A stretch of DNA of 39,414 bases from Gammaproteobacteria bacterium (GCA_029883265.1 JAOUJM010000018.1:1-39414); one strand, 5' to 3'; shown: positions 25,813-34,222, numbered from the stretch's first letter. The notes: generated by a model not told the origin, from the sequence alone. A program made the numbers and translations.

Positions 25813-27849
25813 CTATTGCGGTAGTTTGAAACCACTGACCTTGGATTTCTGTTCAGTGGCTAAATGCGCCAAATTGCCGGTTAAGGCGGCTGTTTGTTTC
25901 GCGCCTTCAAGGTTCTGGCTGGTTACATCTTGAATCGTATTCATTGAAGCCGAAATGTCATTGGCCGATTGCGATAAACGATTAGCAGCAAATGAAATAT
26001 TGCTGATTAATTCGGCCAAATGGGAAGATACGTTTTCAATTTTGGCGAGTGCGTCACCCGCAATTTCGGCTAGATGAGTGCCTTGTAACACGTCAGCGGT
26101 ACTTTGTTCCATGGCGTCAACAGCTTTGCCGGTATCCACTTGGAATGAATAGACCAGTGATTCGATTTGTTGCGTGGCTTGGGTAACGCGTTCGGCAAGT
26201 TGTTGCACTTGATCGGCAACCATGGCGAAACCCACACCTTTTTCGCCCGCAGCGGTGGCTTGTATGGCGGCATTTAAAGCTAAGATATTGGTTTGTTCAG
26301 CGATGTCATTAATCAACTCGACGATATCGCCAATTTCCTGTGAGCTTTCACCTAACCGTTTTATACGACTGGCGGACAAACGAATATCTTCTCGAATCGT
26401 ATCCATGGAATTCACGGTATTGCGTACGGCCGCTGCACCACGTTCGGCAGTTAATAAAGCGTTACTGGCAACTTCGGCCGATTGACGGGCGTGTTGCGAT
26501 ACCATGTGTAAGGACTTGGCCATTTCATTAATCGATTGGCTAACGCCGGTAATTTGTGATGCTTGGGTGCCACTGGCCTGATTTAGTTTAAGTGCCACAG
26601 TACGGGTGACTTCAGCATTGCTTGCGACTTCTTCTGATAATTCATTAATCGAAGTGACCAACTTGCGTAAAGCCCCAACGGCATAATTAATTGCGTCTGC
26701 AATAGCGCCCGTCACTTCCTGACCCACAGTCGCATGTACACTTAAATCGCCCTGGGCCAGCGGATGTATCTCAGTGAGCAAGGTGTGAATTGCGGTTTGT
26801 GTGCGGGCGTTGAGCTGCGCTTCCTGGCGTAATCGGATTTGAGTGGCGCGCATTAAAGCGCCGCCTAAACCAATGAGTAATACTAAAGCCAAGGCTGCAA
26901 ACACATACCCAATGTAGTTATAAATATTTCGTTTTTCATCGAGTGTTACATAAGCATCAACTAGCTGAGTCGATGCGGCAAGTAATGGACCGATTTGCGC
27001 AAAAATATTATTTGAAGCTTGTTGGGAACGAAATAGTTGATTGGATTTCTCTAAAACACGCTGCACTAATTCACGCACAGTATCAAACAGCGGTTGTAGT
27101 TTTTCAACTTTTTCTCGTGCTTGGCGTGAAGTGATACGGCTAATGCCGCGATCACGATTGCCGTTAAGCATGGCGTTCAACACAGTTGCATATTCGTTTG
27201 CATCATTTTGCAAAGCCTTTGCCGCGTTTAAACTGTCATTCGTTCCCTGAATAACTAAATTTACATTGGTCGCCATGCGCTGCGCTAATAAGAGTTGGCG
27301 ACTAGCAATATAAATTGAACCACTGCGAGCGCCACTATCAAGTAAGCTAATGGCAACATCTTCGGTGGCATTGATCAACGATGGCATGACATTGTTAATC
27401 GCAGAGACAAAGCCTTGTAGCATGCGGATAACGCCTTCGTCGCGTAAAATTATTTGCACATTCTCACTGAAATCGGGCCATTGTGCGCTGAGTTCTCTTA
27501 ATTGATTCTGAACTTCCGTTGGCGAGGCTGGGAGTTGGCTTTGTTCGTCGCCATTGACCAAGGCATTTAGGGAATTTTCAAAACGATAGTGCGCATTTTG
27601 TAAGAGTGGAAAGGCTTCGACTTTGGCGCGACTGGCTTCTGATGCATTACGCAAAATCTGCAAGGCTAATACACGCTGTTCCCCTGACATGCTGATATAC
27701 GCACGATTGTATTGACTGACAATGGCGCTATAACCAAAACTTGCCGCCATCAAAATTACACACAAAATCAATAGCAGCAATAATAGCGAGGGGCGACTGC
27801 TTTTGCTGGTTACGGTATAAGTATCTTGCAGTGGACTCATTTGATTCAT
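25813..27849 (-). CDS. pilJ: Type IV pilus chemoreceptor PilJ
   Basis: PilJ is the methyl-accepting-type receptor of the Pil-Chp system and senses through PilA at the cell pole. The 678-residue protein has transmembrane helices at about 21-44 and 311-333 around a periplasmic helical PilJ domain (GEQRVLALQILRNASEASR). It then has a HAMP-like linker and a signalling domain with the hairpin tip IAEQTNILALNAAIQATAAGEKGVGFAMVADQVQQLAER. Length matches Pseudomonas PilJ. No methylation partner is in the cluster, as pilK and chpB are absent here. Its ATG is 3 bases from the pilI stop and its stop is 48 bases before chpA. Confidence 0.95.
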   Translation of the reverse strand: MNQMSPLQDTYTVTSKSSRPSLLLLLLILCVILMAASFGYSAIVSQYNRAYISMSGEQRVLALQILRNASEASRAKVEAFPLLQNAHYRFENSLNALVNGDEQSQLPASPTEVQNQLRELSAQWPDFSENVQIILRDEGVIRMLQGFVSAINNVMPSLINATEDVAISLLDSGARSGSIYIASRQLLLAQRMATNVNLVIQGTNDSLNAAKALQNDANEYATVLNAMLNGNRDRGISRITSRQAREKVEKLQPLFDTVRELVQRVLEKSNQLFRSQQASNNIFAQIGPLLAASTQLVDAYVTLDEKRNIYNYIGYVFAALALVLLIGLGGALMRATQIRLRQEAQLNARTQTAIHTLLTEIHPLAQGDLSVHATVGQEVTGAIADAINYAVGALRKLVTSINELSEEVASNAEVTRTVALKLNQASGTQASQITGVSQSINEMAKSLHMVSQHARQSAEVASNALLTAERGAAAVRNTVNSMDTIREDIRLSASRIKRLGESSQEIGDIVELINDIAEQTNILALNAAIQATAAGEKGVGFAMVADQVQQLAERVTQATQQIESLVYSFQVDTGKAVDAMEQSTADVLQGTHLAEIAGDALAKIENVSSHLAELISNISFAANRLSQSANDISASMNTIQDVTSQNLEGAKQTAALTGNLAHLATEQKSKVSGFKLPQ

Positions 27850-27852
27850 GGG

Positions 27853-28413
27853 TTAACCGTTCGCTGCATCTTGAAACTCGGGGTCAGCGAGTAATTTGTC
27901 AATATCAATAATGCCCCATTGTTGGTTATTTTCTAGCGAGTACGCGGCTTCCAAGCAATCACTGATAATGGGACTAAAGGTATTTGCGCTTAGCTGATCC
28001 GCTTGCTTGAAATGACGTATACCTAGTACTTCATCAACCAAAAGGCCGAAACAGAAGTTCTGGCGACGAATAACGATGACGCGGGATTTTTTACTAATGC
28101 TGCATGCTTGCTGGTGTAAAAACAAATTGAAATCGATGACGGATAGTAACTGGCCACGTAAACTAACTAAGCCCTTGAGCCAGGCTTTTGCACCCGGTAC
28201 CGGAGAAGGTTTGCCATGTCGCACGAAAGAATAAGTTTCCTGAACTAAATGTATAGGTAGGAGCAACATTTGTTGTTCAAGACGAAATCCTAAGCCCGAC
28301 CAATCACCTTGTATTTTGAATAATTGATTGACGGGCTCGATTTGGGCGCGACACTGGTCTTCAATGGCGATTAACAGTGAAAGTGGATGATGTAAATTTG
28401 AAGCCTGAGTCAT
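27853..28413 (-). CDS. pilI: CheW-like coupling protein PilI
   Basis: PilI couples PilJ to the kinase ChpA. The 186-residue protein contains a CheW domain: GFRLEQQMLLLPIHLVQETY, then VPGAKAWLKGLVSLRGQLLSVIDFNLFL, then FCFGLLVDEVLGIRHF. The LVSLRGQLLSVIDF block is the hallmark of CheW/PilI proteins. It sits immediately upstream of pilJ in the usual order. In Pseudomonas a second response regulator, pilH, stands between pilG and pilI. Here the 88-base gap holds no gene. Confidence 0.93.
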   Translation of the reverse strand: MTQASNLHHPLSLLIAIEDQCRAQIEPVNQLFKIQGDWSGLGFRLEQQMLLLPIHLVQETYSFVRHGKPSPVPGAKAWLKGLVSLRGQLLSVIDFNLFLHQQACSISKKSRVIVIRRQNFCFGLLVDEVLGIRHFKQADQLSANTFSPIISDCLEAAYSLENNQQWGIIDIDKLLADPEFQDAANG

Positions 28414-28501
28414 AGTTGCGCCTGTTTTATAGTCTAAGCCGTTTTTGGTTTATTGAATCGGGCGCCTCATCAAAAAGCGATCGCAGATAATTGCATCGAG
28501 C

Positions 28502-28921
28502 TTAGTGTTCGTTGGAGACACTACTCGGCGCGTGCTGCTCAATCGCTTGGAGTAATTCATCTTTTGTAAATGGCTTGGTCAGGTATTGGTCAGAACCGAC
28601 AATTCGCCCTCGGGCACGATCGAACAGGCCGTCCTTACTGGAAAGCATAATGATCGGCGTATTTTTAAATGCGTCATTGTTTTTAATCAAGGCACAGGCT
28701 TGGTAGCCATCTAACCGGGGCATCATGATATCCATGAAAATAATGTCAGGTTGGTGGTCGACCACTTTTGCTAGTGCTTCAAAACCATCGCTAGCAGTAA
28801 TTACAGTGAAACCTGCTTTGGCTAATAATGTTTCCGCCGTGCGACGAATCGTTTTACTGTCGTCTATGACCATTACTTTAGTCAATGTATTATTCTCCTC
28901 GGCATGGCTAACAGCATCCAT
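28502..28921 (-). CDS. pilG: Type IV pilus response regulator PilG
   Basis: PilG is a single-domain CheY-like regulator phosphorylated by ChpA that promotes pilus extension and cAMP signalling in Pseudomonas. From ATG 28921 the product is 139 residues and reads KVMVIDDSKTIRRTAETLLAKAGF, with the phosphoacceptor Asp in IIFMDIMMPRLDGYQACALIKNN and the switch Lys in YLTKPF. SSKDGLFDRARGRIVGSDQYL is typical of PilG rather than PilH. AAGGAG at 28928-28933 sits 6 bases before ATG 28921, so the longer in-frame start at 28942 is not favoured. It is the first gene of the minus-strand Pil-Chp unit, divergent from gshA. Confidence 0.94.
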   Translation of the reverse strand: MDAVSHAEENNTLTKVMVIDDSKTIRRTAETLLAKAGFTVITASDGFEALAKVVDHQPDIIFMDIMMPRLDGYQACALIKNNDAFKNTPIIMLSSKDGLFDRARGRIVGSDQYLTKPFTKDELLQAIEQHAPSSVSNEH

Positions 28922-28927
28922 TTTGCT

Positions 28928-28933
28928 CTCCTT
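28928..28933 (-). promoter_or_regulatory. Ribosome binding site of pilG
   Basis: AAGGAG on the minus strand is 6 bases from ATG 28921. It lies inside the longer alternative frame from 28942 and so selects the shorter protein. Confidence 0.7.
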
Positions 28934-29164
28934 GCATCCCACTTAAAATAATGAATTCCTTAGTATTATTTCTGATTATACGGATTCTACAAGCGAAATA
29001 TACATTTTACAGCTTATATTTTGCTTAATTAACAAACGCTTATATGTATTCTAACTCCGTGATTTTTAGGCAAATTTAGCGTTTTTTCAAGGGTGCGCTA
29101 TGATATGATTAGATGATTCTCGGCAGTTTCTAATGGCGTCATACTTAAATATTTTAAGGATACT
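28934..29164. promoter_or_regulatory. Divergent pilG/gshA intergenic control region
   Basis: This A/T-rich spacer must contain the promoters of both divergent units. On the minus strand a perfect TATAAT lies at 28975-28980, about 54 bases before pilG, with no good -35. On the plus strand two overlapping TATGAT boxes lie at 29099-29104 and 29104-29109, about 55-65 bases before gshA, also with weak -35 boxes. AAGGA at 29156-29160 is the gshA ribosome binding site. No operator palindrome, tRNA or small gene was recognised. Confidence 0.4.
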
Positions 29165-30454
29165 ATGTCTATTAACACACAATCTAATGTTCCACATCTA
29201 ACAACAGCGCTTACCGGGCCTTTGCTCGAGATTGAAAGCCATTTTTTAGAGCACCAGGCAAAAATTGAGTCCTGGTTACGGGCTCAATGGCATAAAACCC
29301 CCGCGCCATTTTATGCGTCGGTTGATTTGCGAAATGCGGGATTCAAGTTGGCGCCAGTGGACACTAATTTGTTTCCCGCAGGTTTTAATAATCTCAACCC
29401 AGCCTTTATGCCTTTATGCATTACTGCCATTCAAGCGGCTGTTGAACGGGTTTGTCCTGAAGCGGCTGGATTGATGCTTTTGCCTGAGCGTCATACTCGT
29501 AATTTATTTTATCTAGAAAGTGTCGCCACCTTGCGTGACGTTTTACAGAGCGCTGGTTTTGTGATTCGAATAGGCTCATTAATTGAGGAGCAAAGCGAAG
29601 CCATGGAAATGGATTTGCCTTCCGGACGTAAGCTTTTGCTTGAGCCTATAGAACGTGATGGTGATGTGATAAGGATTAATGATTTTGAGCCTTGTTCCAT
29701 CGTATTAAACAATGATTTATCCGGGGGGCAGCCCGCCATTCTTGAAAATATTAAACAGCCCCTATTGCCACCGCTAAAAGCGGGTTGGCATCAGCGTTTA
29801 AAATCTCAGCATTTTGCAGAATACCGCAAAGTGGTCAAAGAGTTTGCTGAACAAATTGACATCGATCCATGGCTGATAGACCCGGTGTTTCGCCAATGTG
29901 GTGAAATTAATTTTAAGAAAAAAGAGGGTGAGGACTGCCTGGCACGAAATGTTGAAAACTGTCTTAGTGAAATACAGAAAAAATATGATGAATATGGTGT
30001 CGATAAACGTCCGTTTGTGATTGTAAAAGCGGATGCTGGCACTTATGGCATGGGTATAATGACAGTGCACGATCCGGATGAAATTTACGAGCTCAATCGT
30101 AAACAACGCACACGGATGTCGTCTACGAAGGAAGGTCAGGTTATTTCCAAAGTGATTGTACAGGAAGGAGTTTATACCTTCGAAACTTGGGGGGCAACTA
30201 ATGCTGTGGCTGAGCCTGTGGTATATATGATTGATCATTTTGTTGTTGGTGGGTTTTATCGAGTACACACTCAGCGTGGACCGAATGAAAACTTAAATGC
30301 CCCCGGAATGCATTTCGAGCCTTTGGCATTTGCTCAACCACTGAACACGCCGGATGCGTCCCAGGACCCAGATGCTTGCCCAAATCGCTTTTACGCCTAT
30401 GGTGTGGTGGCGCGCTTGGCCTTATTGGCTGCGGCCCGAGAGATTGCGAGTTAA
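29165..30454 (+). CDS. gshA: Glutamate--cysteine ligase (Acidithiobacillus-type GshA)
   Basis: This enzyme makes gamma-glutamylcysteine, the first step of glutathione synthesis. The 429-residue sequence belongs to the family first described from Acidithiobacillus ferrooxidans (gshA_ferroox type), which is distinct from the E. coli GshA. Typical blocks are CGEINFKKKEGEDCLARN, VIVKADAGTYGMGIMTV, IVQEGVYTFETWGATNAVAEPVVYMID and NENLNAPGMHFEPLAF. ATG 29165 has AAGGA a few bases upstream. gshB begins 2 bases after its stop, making a complete glutathione operon. In P. aeruginosa gshB is also next to pilG but this gshA type is not there. Confidence 0.92.
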   Translation: MSINTQSNVPHLTTALTGPLLEIESHFLEHQAKIESWLRAQWHKTPAPFYASVDLRNAGFKLAPVDTNLFPAGFNNLNPAFMPLCITAIQAAVERVCPEAAGLMLLPERHTRNLFYLESVATLRDVLQSAGFVIRIGSLIEEQSEAMEMDLPSGRKLLLEPIERDGDVIRINDFEPCSIVLNNDLSGGQPAILENIKQPLLPPLKAGWHQRLKSQHFAEYRKVVKEFAEQIDIDPWLIDPVFRQCGEINFKKKEGEDCLARNVENCLSEIQKKYDEYGVDKRPFVIVKADAGTYGMGIMTVHDPDEIYELNRKQRTRMSSTKEGQVISKVIVQEGVYTFETWGATNAVAEPVVYMIDHFVVGGFYRVHTQRGPNENLNAPGMHFEPLAFAQPLNTPDASQDPDACPNRFYAYGVVARLALLAAAREIAS

Positions 30455-30456
30455 TC

Positions 30457-31413
30457 ATGCAAAAGCCTTTTCGCCTTGGCATGGTGATGGATCCAATACA
30501 GTCCATCAATATCAAAAAAGATAGTAGTTTTGCCATGTTACTCGCCGCTCAGCGCGCAAATTGTTCATTGCACTATATGCAATTAGAGGATTTATCCTTA
30601 CGCGATGGTGTTTGTTGGGCGCGTTGGACAGCACTGCATGTGCAAGACCAGACAGGTAAGCATTTTCAATTAGGCGAAACTAAAGAGCAGCCCATGCACG
30701 AGGCTATGGATGCAGTGATTATGCGTAAAGATCCGCCTTTTGACATGGAATATGTGTACGCCACTTATTTATTAGAGCGCGCCGAAACCCAGGGTGTGTT
30801 GGTGGTTAACAAACCGCAAGCCCTACGCGATGCTAATGAAAAATTATTTACTGCTTGGTTTCCGCAGTGCTGTGTGCCAAGCGTCGTATCGCGTCGCGCC
30901 CAGGAGTTGAAACAGTTCATTGCTCAACAGCAAGATGTGATTATTAAACCACTGGGATTAATGGGCGGGGCCTCAATATTTCGTGTGAAAATGAATGACC
31001 CTAACCTAAATGTCATTATCGAAAACATGACCCAACATGGTCGTGAATATACCTTGGCTCAGCGTTTTATTCCTGAAATTAGCGAGGGTGACAAACGTAT
31101 CTTAATCGTCGATGGCGAGCTTGTGCCTTATGCCTTGGCGCGTGTACCGACCAAGGGTGAAACTCGGGGTAATTTGGCTGCGGGTGGTGAAGGGGTGGGT
31201 GTTGCTTTGAATGAACGTGATCAATGGATAGGTCAGCAATTGATACCAACATTGAAACAAAAAGGTTTGTTATTTGTTGGTATTGATGTGATCGGTGATT
31301 ATTTGACTGAAGTCAATGTCACCAGTCCAACTTGTATTCGCGAACTAGATGCCTTGTATGGTTTGGATATTGCGGGTGATTTGATCAAAGCTATTGGTAG
31401 GCATTTATCATGA
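30457..31413 (+). CDS. gshB: Glutathione synthetase GshB
   Basis: GshB is the ATP-grasp ligase adding glycine to gamma-glutamylcysteine. From ATG 30457 the protein is 318 residues and begins RLGMVMDPIQSINIKKDSSF, the conserved GshB start. It has MRKDPPFDMEYVYATYLLE, the ATP-grasp segment DVIIKPLGLMGGASIFRV, RILIVDGELVPYALARVP, and the Mg/ATP site FVGIDVIGDYLTEVNVTSPT. An upstream in-frame ATG at 30376 lies inside gshA and adds unconserved residues, so it is rejected. The stop overlaps the apbE start by 4 bases (ATGA). Confidence 0.97.
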   Translation: MQKPFRLGMVMDPIQSINIKKDSSFAMLLAAQRANCSLHYMQLEDLSLRDGVCWARWTALHVQDQTGKHFQLGETKEQPMHEAMDAVIMRKDPPFDMEYVYATYLLERAETQGVLVVNKPQALRDANEKLFTAWFPQCCVPSVVSRRAQELKQFIAQQQDVIIKPLGLMGGASIFRVKMNDPNLNVIIENMTQHGREYTLAQRFIPEISEGDKRILIVDGELVPYALARVPTKGETRGNLAAGGEGVGVALNERDQWIGQQLIPTLKQKGLLFVGIDVIGDYLTEVNVTSPTCIRELDALYGLDIAGDLIKAIGRHLS

Positions 31414-32315
31414 GACGCCTATATTTTTTAAGTTGTTTATGGTTTATTTGCGCCTGCGCTGCCCCTCAAGCTCCTGTGCACAAACAACTTTATGCCATGG
31501 GAACCTTAATCGATGTTAGTTTTTATGATAGCAGTGATGAGCAAATCAACCAGGCTATGCAGGCGATTACTGATGATTTTACTTATATGTCGGTGGCCTG
31601 GAATCCCTGGAAAGCGGGTACAATTGCACGAGTAAACAAGCTCTTGCCACTACAGGCCTCATTCTCAAGCTCAGCATCAGCGGCACAATTGATTGCTGCC
31701 GCTAAACCTCTTGCAGAACAAAGTGAAAATTTATTTAACCCTGCCATGGGGCAATTAATCAAACTCTGGCGTTTTAATGTGGCGGATAATATATCGCCAC
31801 CACCACCGAGCGATGTGGCAATCAAAGCCTTGATCAATGATATGCCGACACTCGCAGATGTGGAAGTGAAGGGTTTGGTGCTCAAGGGGAAACACCAAAA
31901 TCTATTGCTAGATTTTGGTGGTTTCGCCAAAGGTTACGGTGTGGACAAAGTGATTGAGCACTTGCAGGATCTCGGCGTGAAAAATGTGATTGTCAATGCG
32001 GGTGGAGATTTGCGCGCAATCGGTAGTAAAGGTAAAAAACCATGGGTAGTCGGTATTCGACATCCGCGTGCTGACGGTATTATTGCCTCGGTGAACATTG
32101 ATCAGGATGAAAGTGTTTTTACCTCGGGTGATTATGAGCGTTATTACGATTATGAAGATCGTCGCTATCATCATATTCTCGATCCGCGCAGCGGATATCC
32201 GGCACAAGGCGTTACATCAGTCACTGTTATCCATAAAAATGCCGCTACGGCAGACGCCGCTGCAACGGCATTATTTGTTGCTGGAGTTAAAGACTGGCAT
32301 CGTATTGCCATGTAA
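31410..32315 (+). CDS. apbE: ApbE-family FMN transferase lipoprotein, ending early at an in-frame stop
   Basis: ApbE proteins attach FMN covalently to Thr/Ser of periplasmic redox proteins such as NqrB/C, RnfG or extracellular-electron-transfer carriers. The 301-residue frame starts with a lipoprotein signal (FICAC, lipid Cys near 17). It holds YAMGTLIDVSFYD, LLLDFGGFAKGYGVDKVIEHL, VNAGGDLRAIGSKGKKPW, RRYHHILDPRSGYPAQGV and TADAAATALFVAG, so FAD and Mg binding residues look intact. The TAA at 32313-32315 is followed in the same frame by MGIRYVMLIDDKGEV, the usual ApbE C-terminal strand. The chain therefore appears to lose its last 40 or so residues through a nonsense change, or the stop is a sequence error. 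It overlaps gshB by 4 bases. Confidence 0.85.
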   Translation: MRRLYFLSCLWFICACAAPQAPVHKQLYAMGTLIDVSFYDSSDEQINQAMQAITDDFTYMSVAWNPWKAGTIARVNKLLPLQASFSSSASAAQLIAAAKPLAEQSENLFNPAMGQLIKLWRFNVADNISPPPPSDVAIKALINDMPTLADVEVKGLVLKGKHQNLLLDFGGFAKGYGVDKVIEHLQDLGVKNVIVNAGGDLRAIGSKGKKPWVVGIRHPRADGIIASVNIDQDESVFTSGDYERYYDYEDRRYHHILDPRSGYPAQGVTSVTVIHKNAATADAAATALFVAGVKDWHRIAM

Positions 32316-32441
32316 ATGGGTATTCGTTATGTCATGTTGATTGATGATAAGGGCGAGGTGCATATGAACCCCGCCATGAAGGCACGGATTAAATGGCAAC
32401 AAAGCACGCAGAAAATTCATCTCAGCCCCGAATTGGGTTAA
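32316..32441 (+). pseudogene. apbE: Severed C-terminal segment of apbE
   Basis: Directly after the apbE TAA the same frame stays open for 41 codons to TAA 32439-32441. It begins MGIRYVMLIDDKGEVHMNP and continues AMKARIKW. This matches the normal end of ApbE proteins (a Gly-x-x-x-Val-Leu-Leu-Ile-Asp hairpin and an M-x-P-A-M helix). The ATG immediately follows the stop (ATGTAAATG), so re-initiation is conceivable. It overlaps the next gene by 49 bases. Confidence 0.75.
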
Positions 32442-32797
32442 ATCGCCCCGATCAAGTGCTGCTGGTCATTGTATGCATGGGTATCGGATTTTTATATGGA
32501 AATATATGGTCAGGCCAGGTAGTGGCGGAACAGCTTAGTCTGAAAGTTGCCGACCAAGCAGAGCAGCATTTTCATTTAGACAAGGATCAAGTCATTGAAA
32601 TACATGGCGAATTAGGTCTGTCGCGGATTGAAATCAAAAACCATAGAGTGCGTTTTCTTAGCTCACCTTGCCAAAGCCAGTTTTGTGTGCGCCAAGGCTG
32701 GGTGCAGCATGGGGGAGAAACACTGGCATGCTTGCCCAATAAAATTGTGTTGCACCTGCAAGGCAAAGAGAATGCATTTGATAGTATTAATTTTTAG
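32393..32797 (+). CDS. NusG domain II-containing membrane-anchored protein (EetA-like)
   Basis: The 134-residue protein has one N-terminal transmembrane helix (about residues 23-41, VLLVIVCMGIGFLYGNIW) and a C-terminal NusG domain II-type beta barrel. Its signature is SPCQSQFCVRQGWVQHGGETLACLPNKIVL, with three conserved cysteines. Despite the name, the family is extracytoplasmic and unrelated in role to transcription factor NusG. Members occur next to ApbE and Gx-transporter genes, including eetA of the Listeria flavin-based electron transfer locus, and this gene has those same two neighbours. ATG 32393 lies inside the severed apbE tail; no later in-frame start precedes the helix. The specific function is not established. 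Confidence 0.82.
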   Translation: MATKHAENSSQPRIGLNRPDQVLLVIVCMGIGFLYGNIWSGQVVAEQLSLKVADQAEQHFHLDKDQVIEIHGELGLSRIEIKNHRVRFLSSPCQSQFCVRQGWVQHGGETLACLPNKIVLHLQGKENAFDSINF

Positions 32798-32805
32798 CTA
32801 ATGCA

Positions 32806-33330
32806 ATGAGTATACGCTTAAGCCCTAGTCTAGAGGATCATCGCATAGCCAAACTGGCGGCGCTCAGCGTGGGTATTGCGGTTATCGAGGCAGCGATTCC
32901 AAGTCCTCTGCCGGGAATAAAGCCAGGCTTGGCTAATATCATCGCCATTGCCGTGTATTTCTTGCTTGGTTGGCGAGCGGCTGCCTGGGTCAGCATCTTG
33001 AGAATCTTGGTTAGTGGCTTGATCTTAGGTACTTTTTTAAGCCCCGGATTTATCTTAAGTGTAGCCGGTGGGGTGTCGAGTCTAATAGCATTGGCATTGC
33101 TATCGCATATAGGCAAGCTTGGTTTGAGTCCTGTAGGCGTGGCGATTTTAGCCGCTTTAGCTCATAGTCTGGGGCAGTTTGTCGTGGCTTATTGGTTATT
33201 CGTGCCTCACCCAGGTTTATTTTATTTATTACCTGTTTTTCTTACGGCGGCTTTGGTATTTGGCTTGATTAGTGGGTTTTTAAGTCAAATGTTGATTACA
33301 AAATATAGAGTACAACATGAGTTCAGCTAG
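32806..33330 (+). CDS. Gx-transporter family membrane protein (EetB-like)
   Basis: The 174-residue polytopic protein has about five hydrophobic segments. It belongs to the family annotated either as Gx transporter or heptaprenyl diphosphate synthase component I. The hallmark is IPSPLPGIKPGLANIIAI, followed by ILRILVSGLILGTFLSPGF and the Gly-rich SVAGGVSSLIAL. These resemble S-components of ECF-type carriers. In Listeria the homologue eetB lies beside eetA in a flavin-based electron transfer locus. Here it follows the NusG domain II gene by 8 bases and overlaps tonB by 14. A role in quinone, flavin or precursor handling is possible but unproven. Confidence 0.82.
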   Translation: MSIRLSPSLEDHRIAKLAALSVGIAVIEAAIPSPLPGIKPGLANIIAIAVYFLLGWRAAAWVSILRILVSGLILGTFLSPGFILSVAGGVSSLIALALLSHIGKLGLSPVGVAILAALAHSLGQFVVAYWLFVPHPGLFYLLPVFLTAALVFGLISGFLSQMLITKYRVQHEFS

Positions 33331-34222
33331 CCTGGTTTTTTACTCGCATACAGCTTCTCGCGATCGATTGAAGTTGACCATGATCGTTGCAACCGCTTTG
33401 CATGCCGTGGTCATTCTCGGTGTTGGTTTTGGCTGGATGGAAAATCTTAAAGAATCTGATTTAAGCAATCATATCGAAGTCACGCTGGTAAACACTCAAA
33501 CTGAAAAAGCACCCGACGAAGCAGAATATATCGCCCAGGCGAATCAAGAAGGCAGTGGAGGTGGAACCACGGATGATCGAGTGCGCCCGGAAACGATTTT
33601 ATCGCCCTTGGTGCCGAGTAATGAAGCAAGAATAGTTTCACCCACGCCACCGATTTTTACGCCGCCGCGTGAACAACGGGATACGCGTAGCAATGTCATG
33701 ACAGTAATAAAAAGTGAGGATCGTCATGCTAGCGATGTGGAGAAAATGCAAAAACAGGAATCGGATAGTCCCAGTTTGGCACAGCTGATTAGTAGTAGTA
33801 TGGAAATCGCATCTTTGGAAGTTGAGGTTGGACGCGCCATTCAAGCATATTCAAAAATGCCCAAACGTGAATATATTTCGGCACGTACTCGTGAGCATGT
33901 GCAAGCCGCGTACATGCATGCATGGGTGCGTAAAGTAGAAGCTTTGGGGAATGAATATTTTCCTGCCGAAGCGAAAAAGCGAAATTTATCGGGTAGTTTG
34001 GTTCTAGAAGTTATTATCAATCCCAATGGCACGGTCGCTGATATTGTTATTCGTAAATCTTCGGGCGTGCGTATACTCGATGATGCAGCCATTCAAACCG
34101 TGCGCCGCGCCGCGCCATTTGCCCCTATCCCAGATGAAATTTTGAAAAAAGACATTGATCAGTTAGTGATTGTGCGGACTTGGCAATATCGCTCTGGTCA
34201 ACACCACTTAAGTGCTCGTTGA
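33317..34222 (+). CDS. tonB: Energy transducer TonB (TonB3-like)
   Basis: TonB proteins transmit proton-motive energy from ExbBD to outer-membrane receptors. The 301-residue protein has an N-terminal membrane helix (about 20-40, MIVATALHAVVILGVGFGW). A long periplasmic linker follows that is acidic and only mildly Pro-rich. The C-terminal TonB domain from about 195 shows YFPAEAKKRNLSGSLVLEVIINPNGTV and FAPIPDEILKKDIDQLVIVRTW. No exbBD genes are adjacent. In P. aeruginosa tonB3 occupies the same place between gshB and algH and is needed for twitching motility, so this is probably its counterpart. Confidence 0.87.
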   Translation: MSSASLVFYSHTASRDRLKLTMIVATALHAVVILGVGFGWMENLKESDLSNHIEVTLVNTQTEKAPDEAEYIAQANQEGSGGGTTDDRVRPETILSPLVPSNEARIVSPTPPIFTPPREQRDTRSNVMTVIKSEDRHASDVEKMQKQESDSPSLAQLISSSMEIASLEVEVGRAIQAYSKMPKREYISARTREHVQAAYMHAWVRKVEALGNEYFPAEAKKRNLSGSLVLEVIINPNGTVADIVIRKSSGVRILDDAAIQTVRRAAPFAPIPDEILKKDIDQLVIVRTWQYRSGQHHLSAR

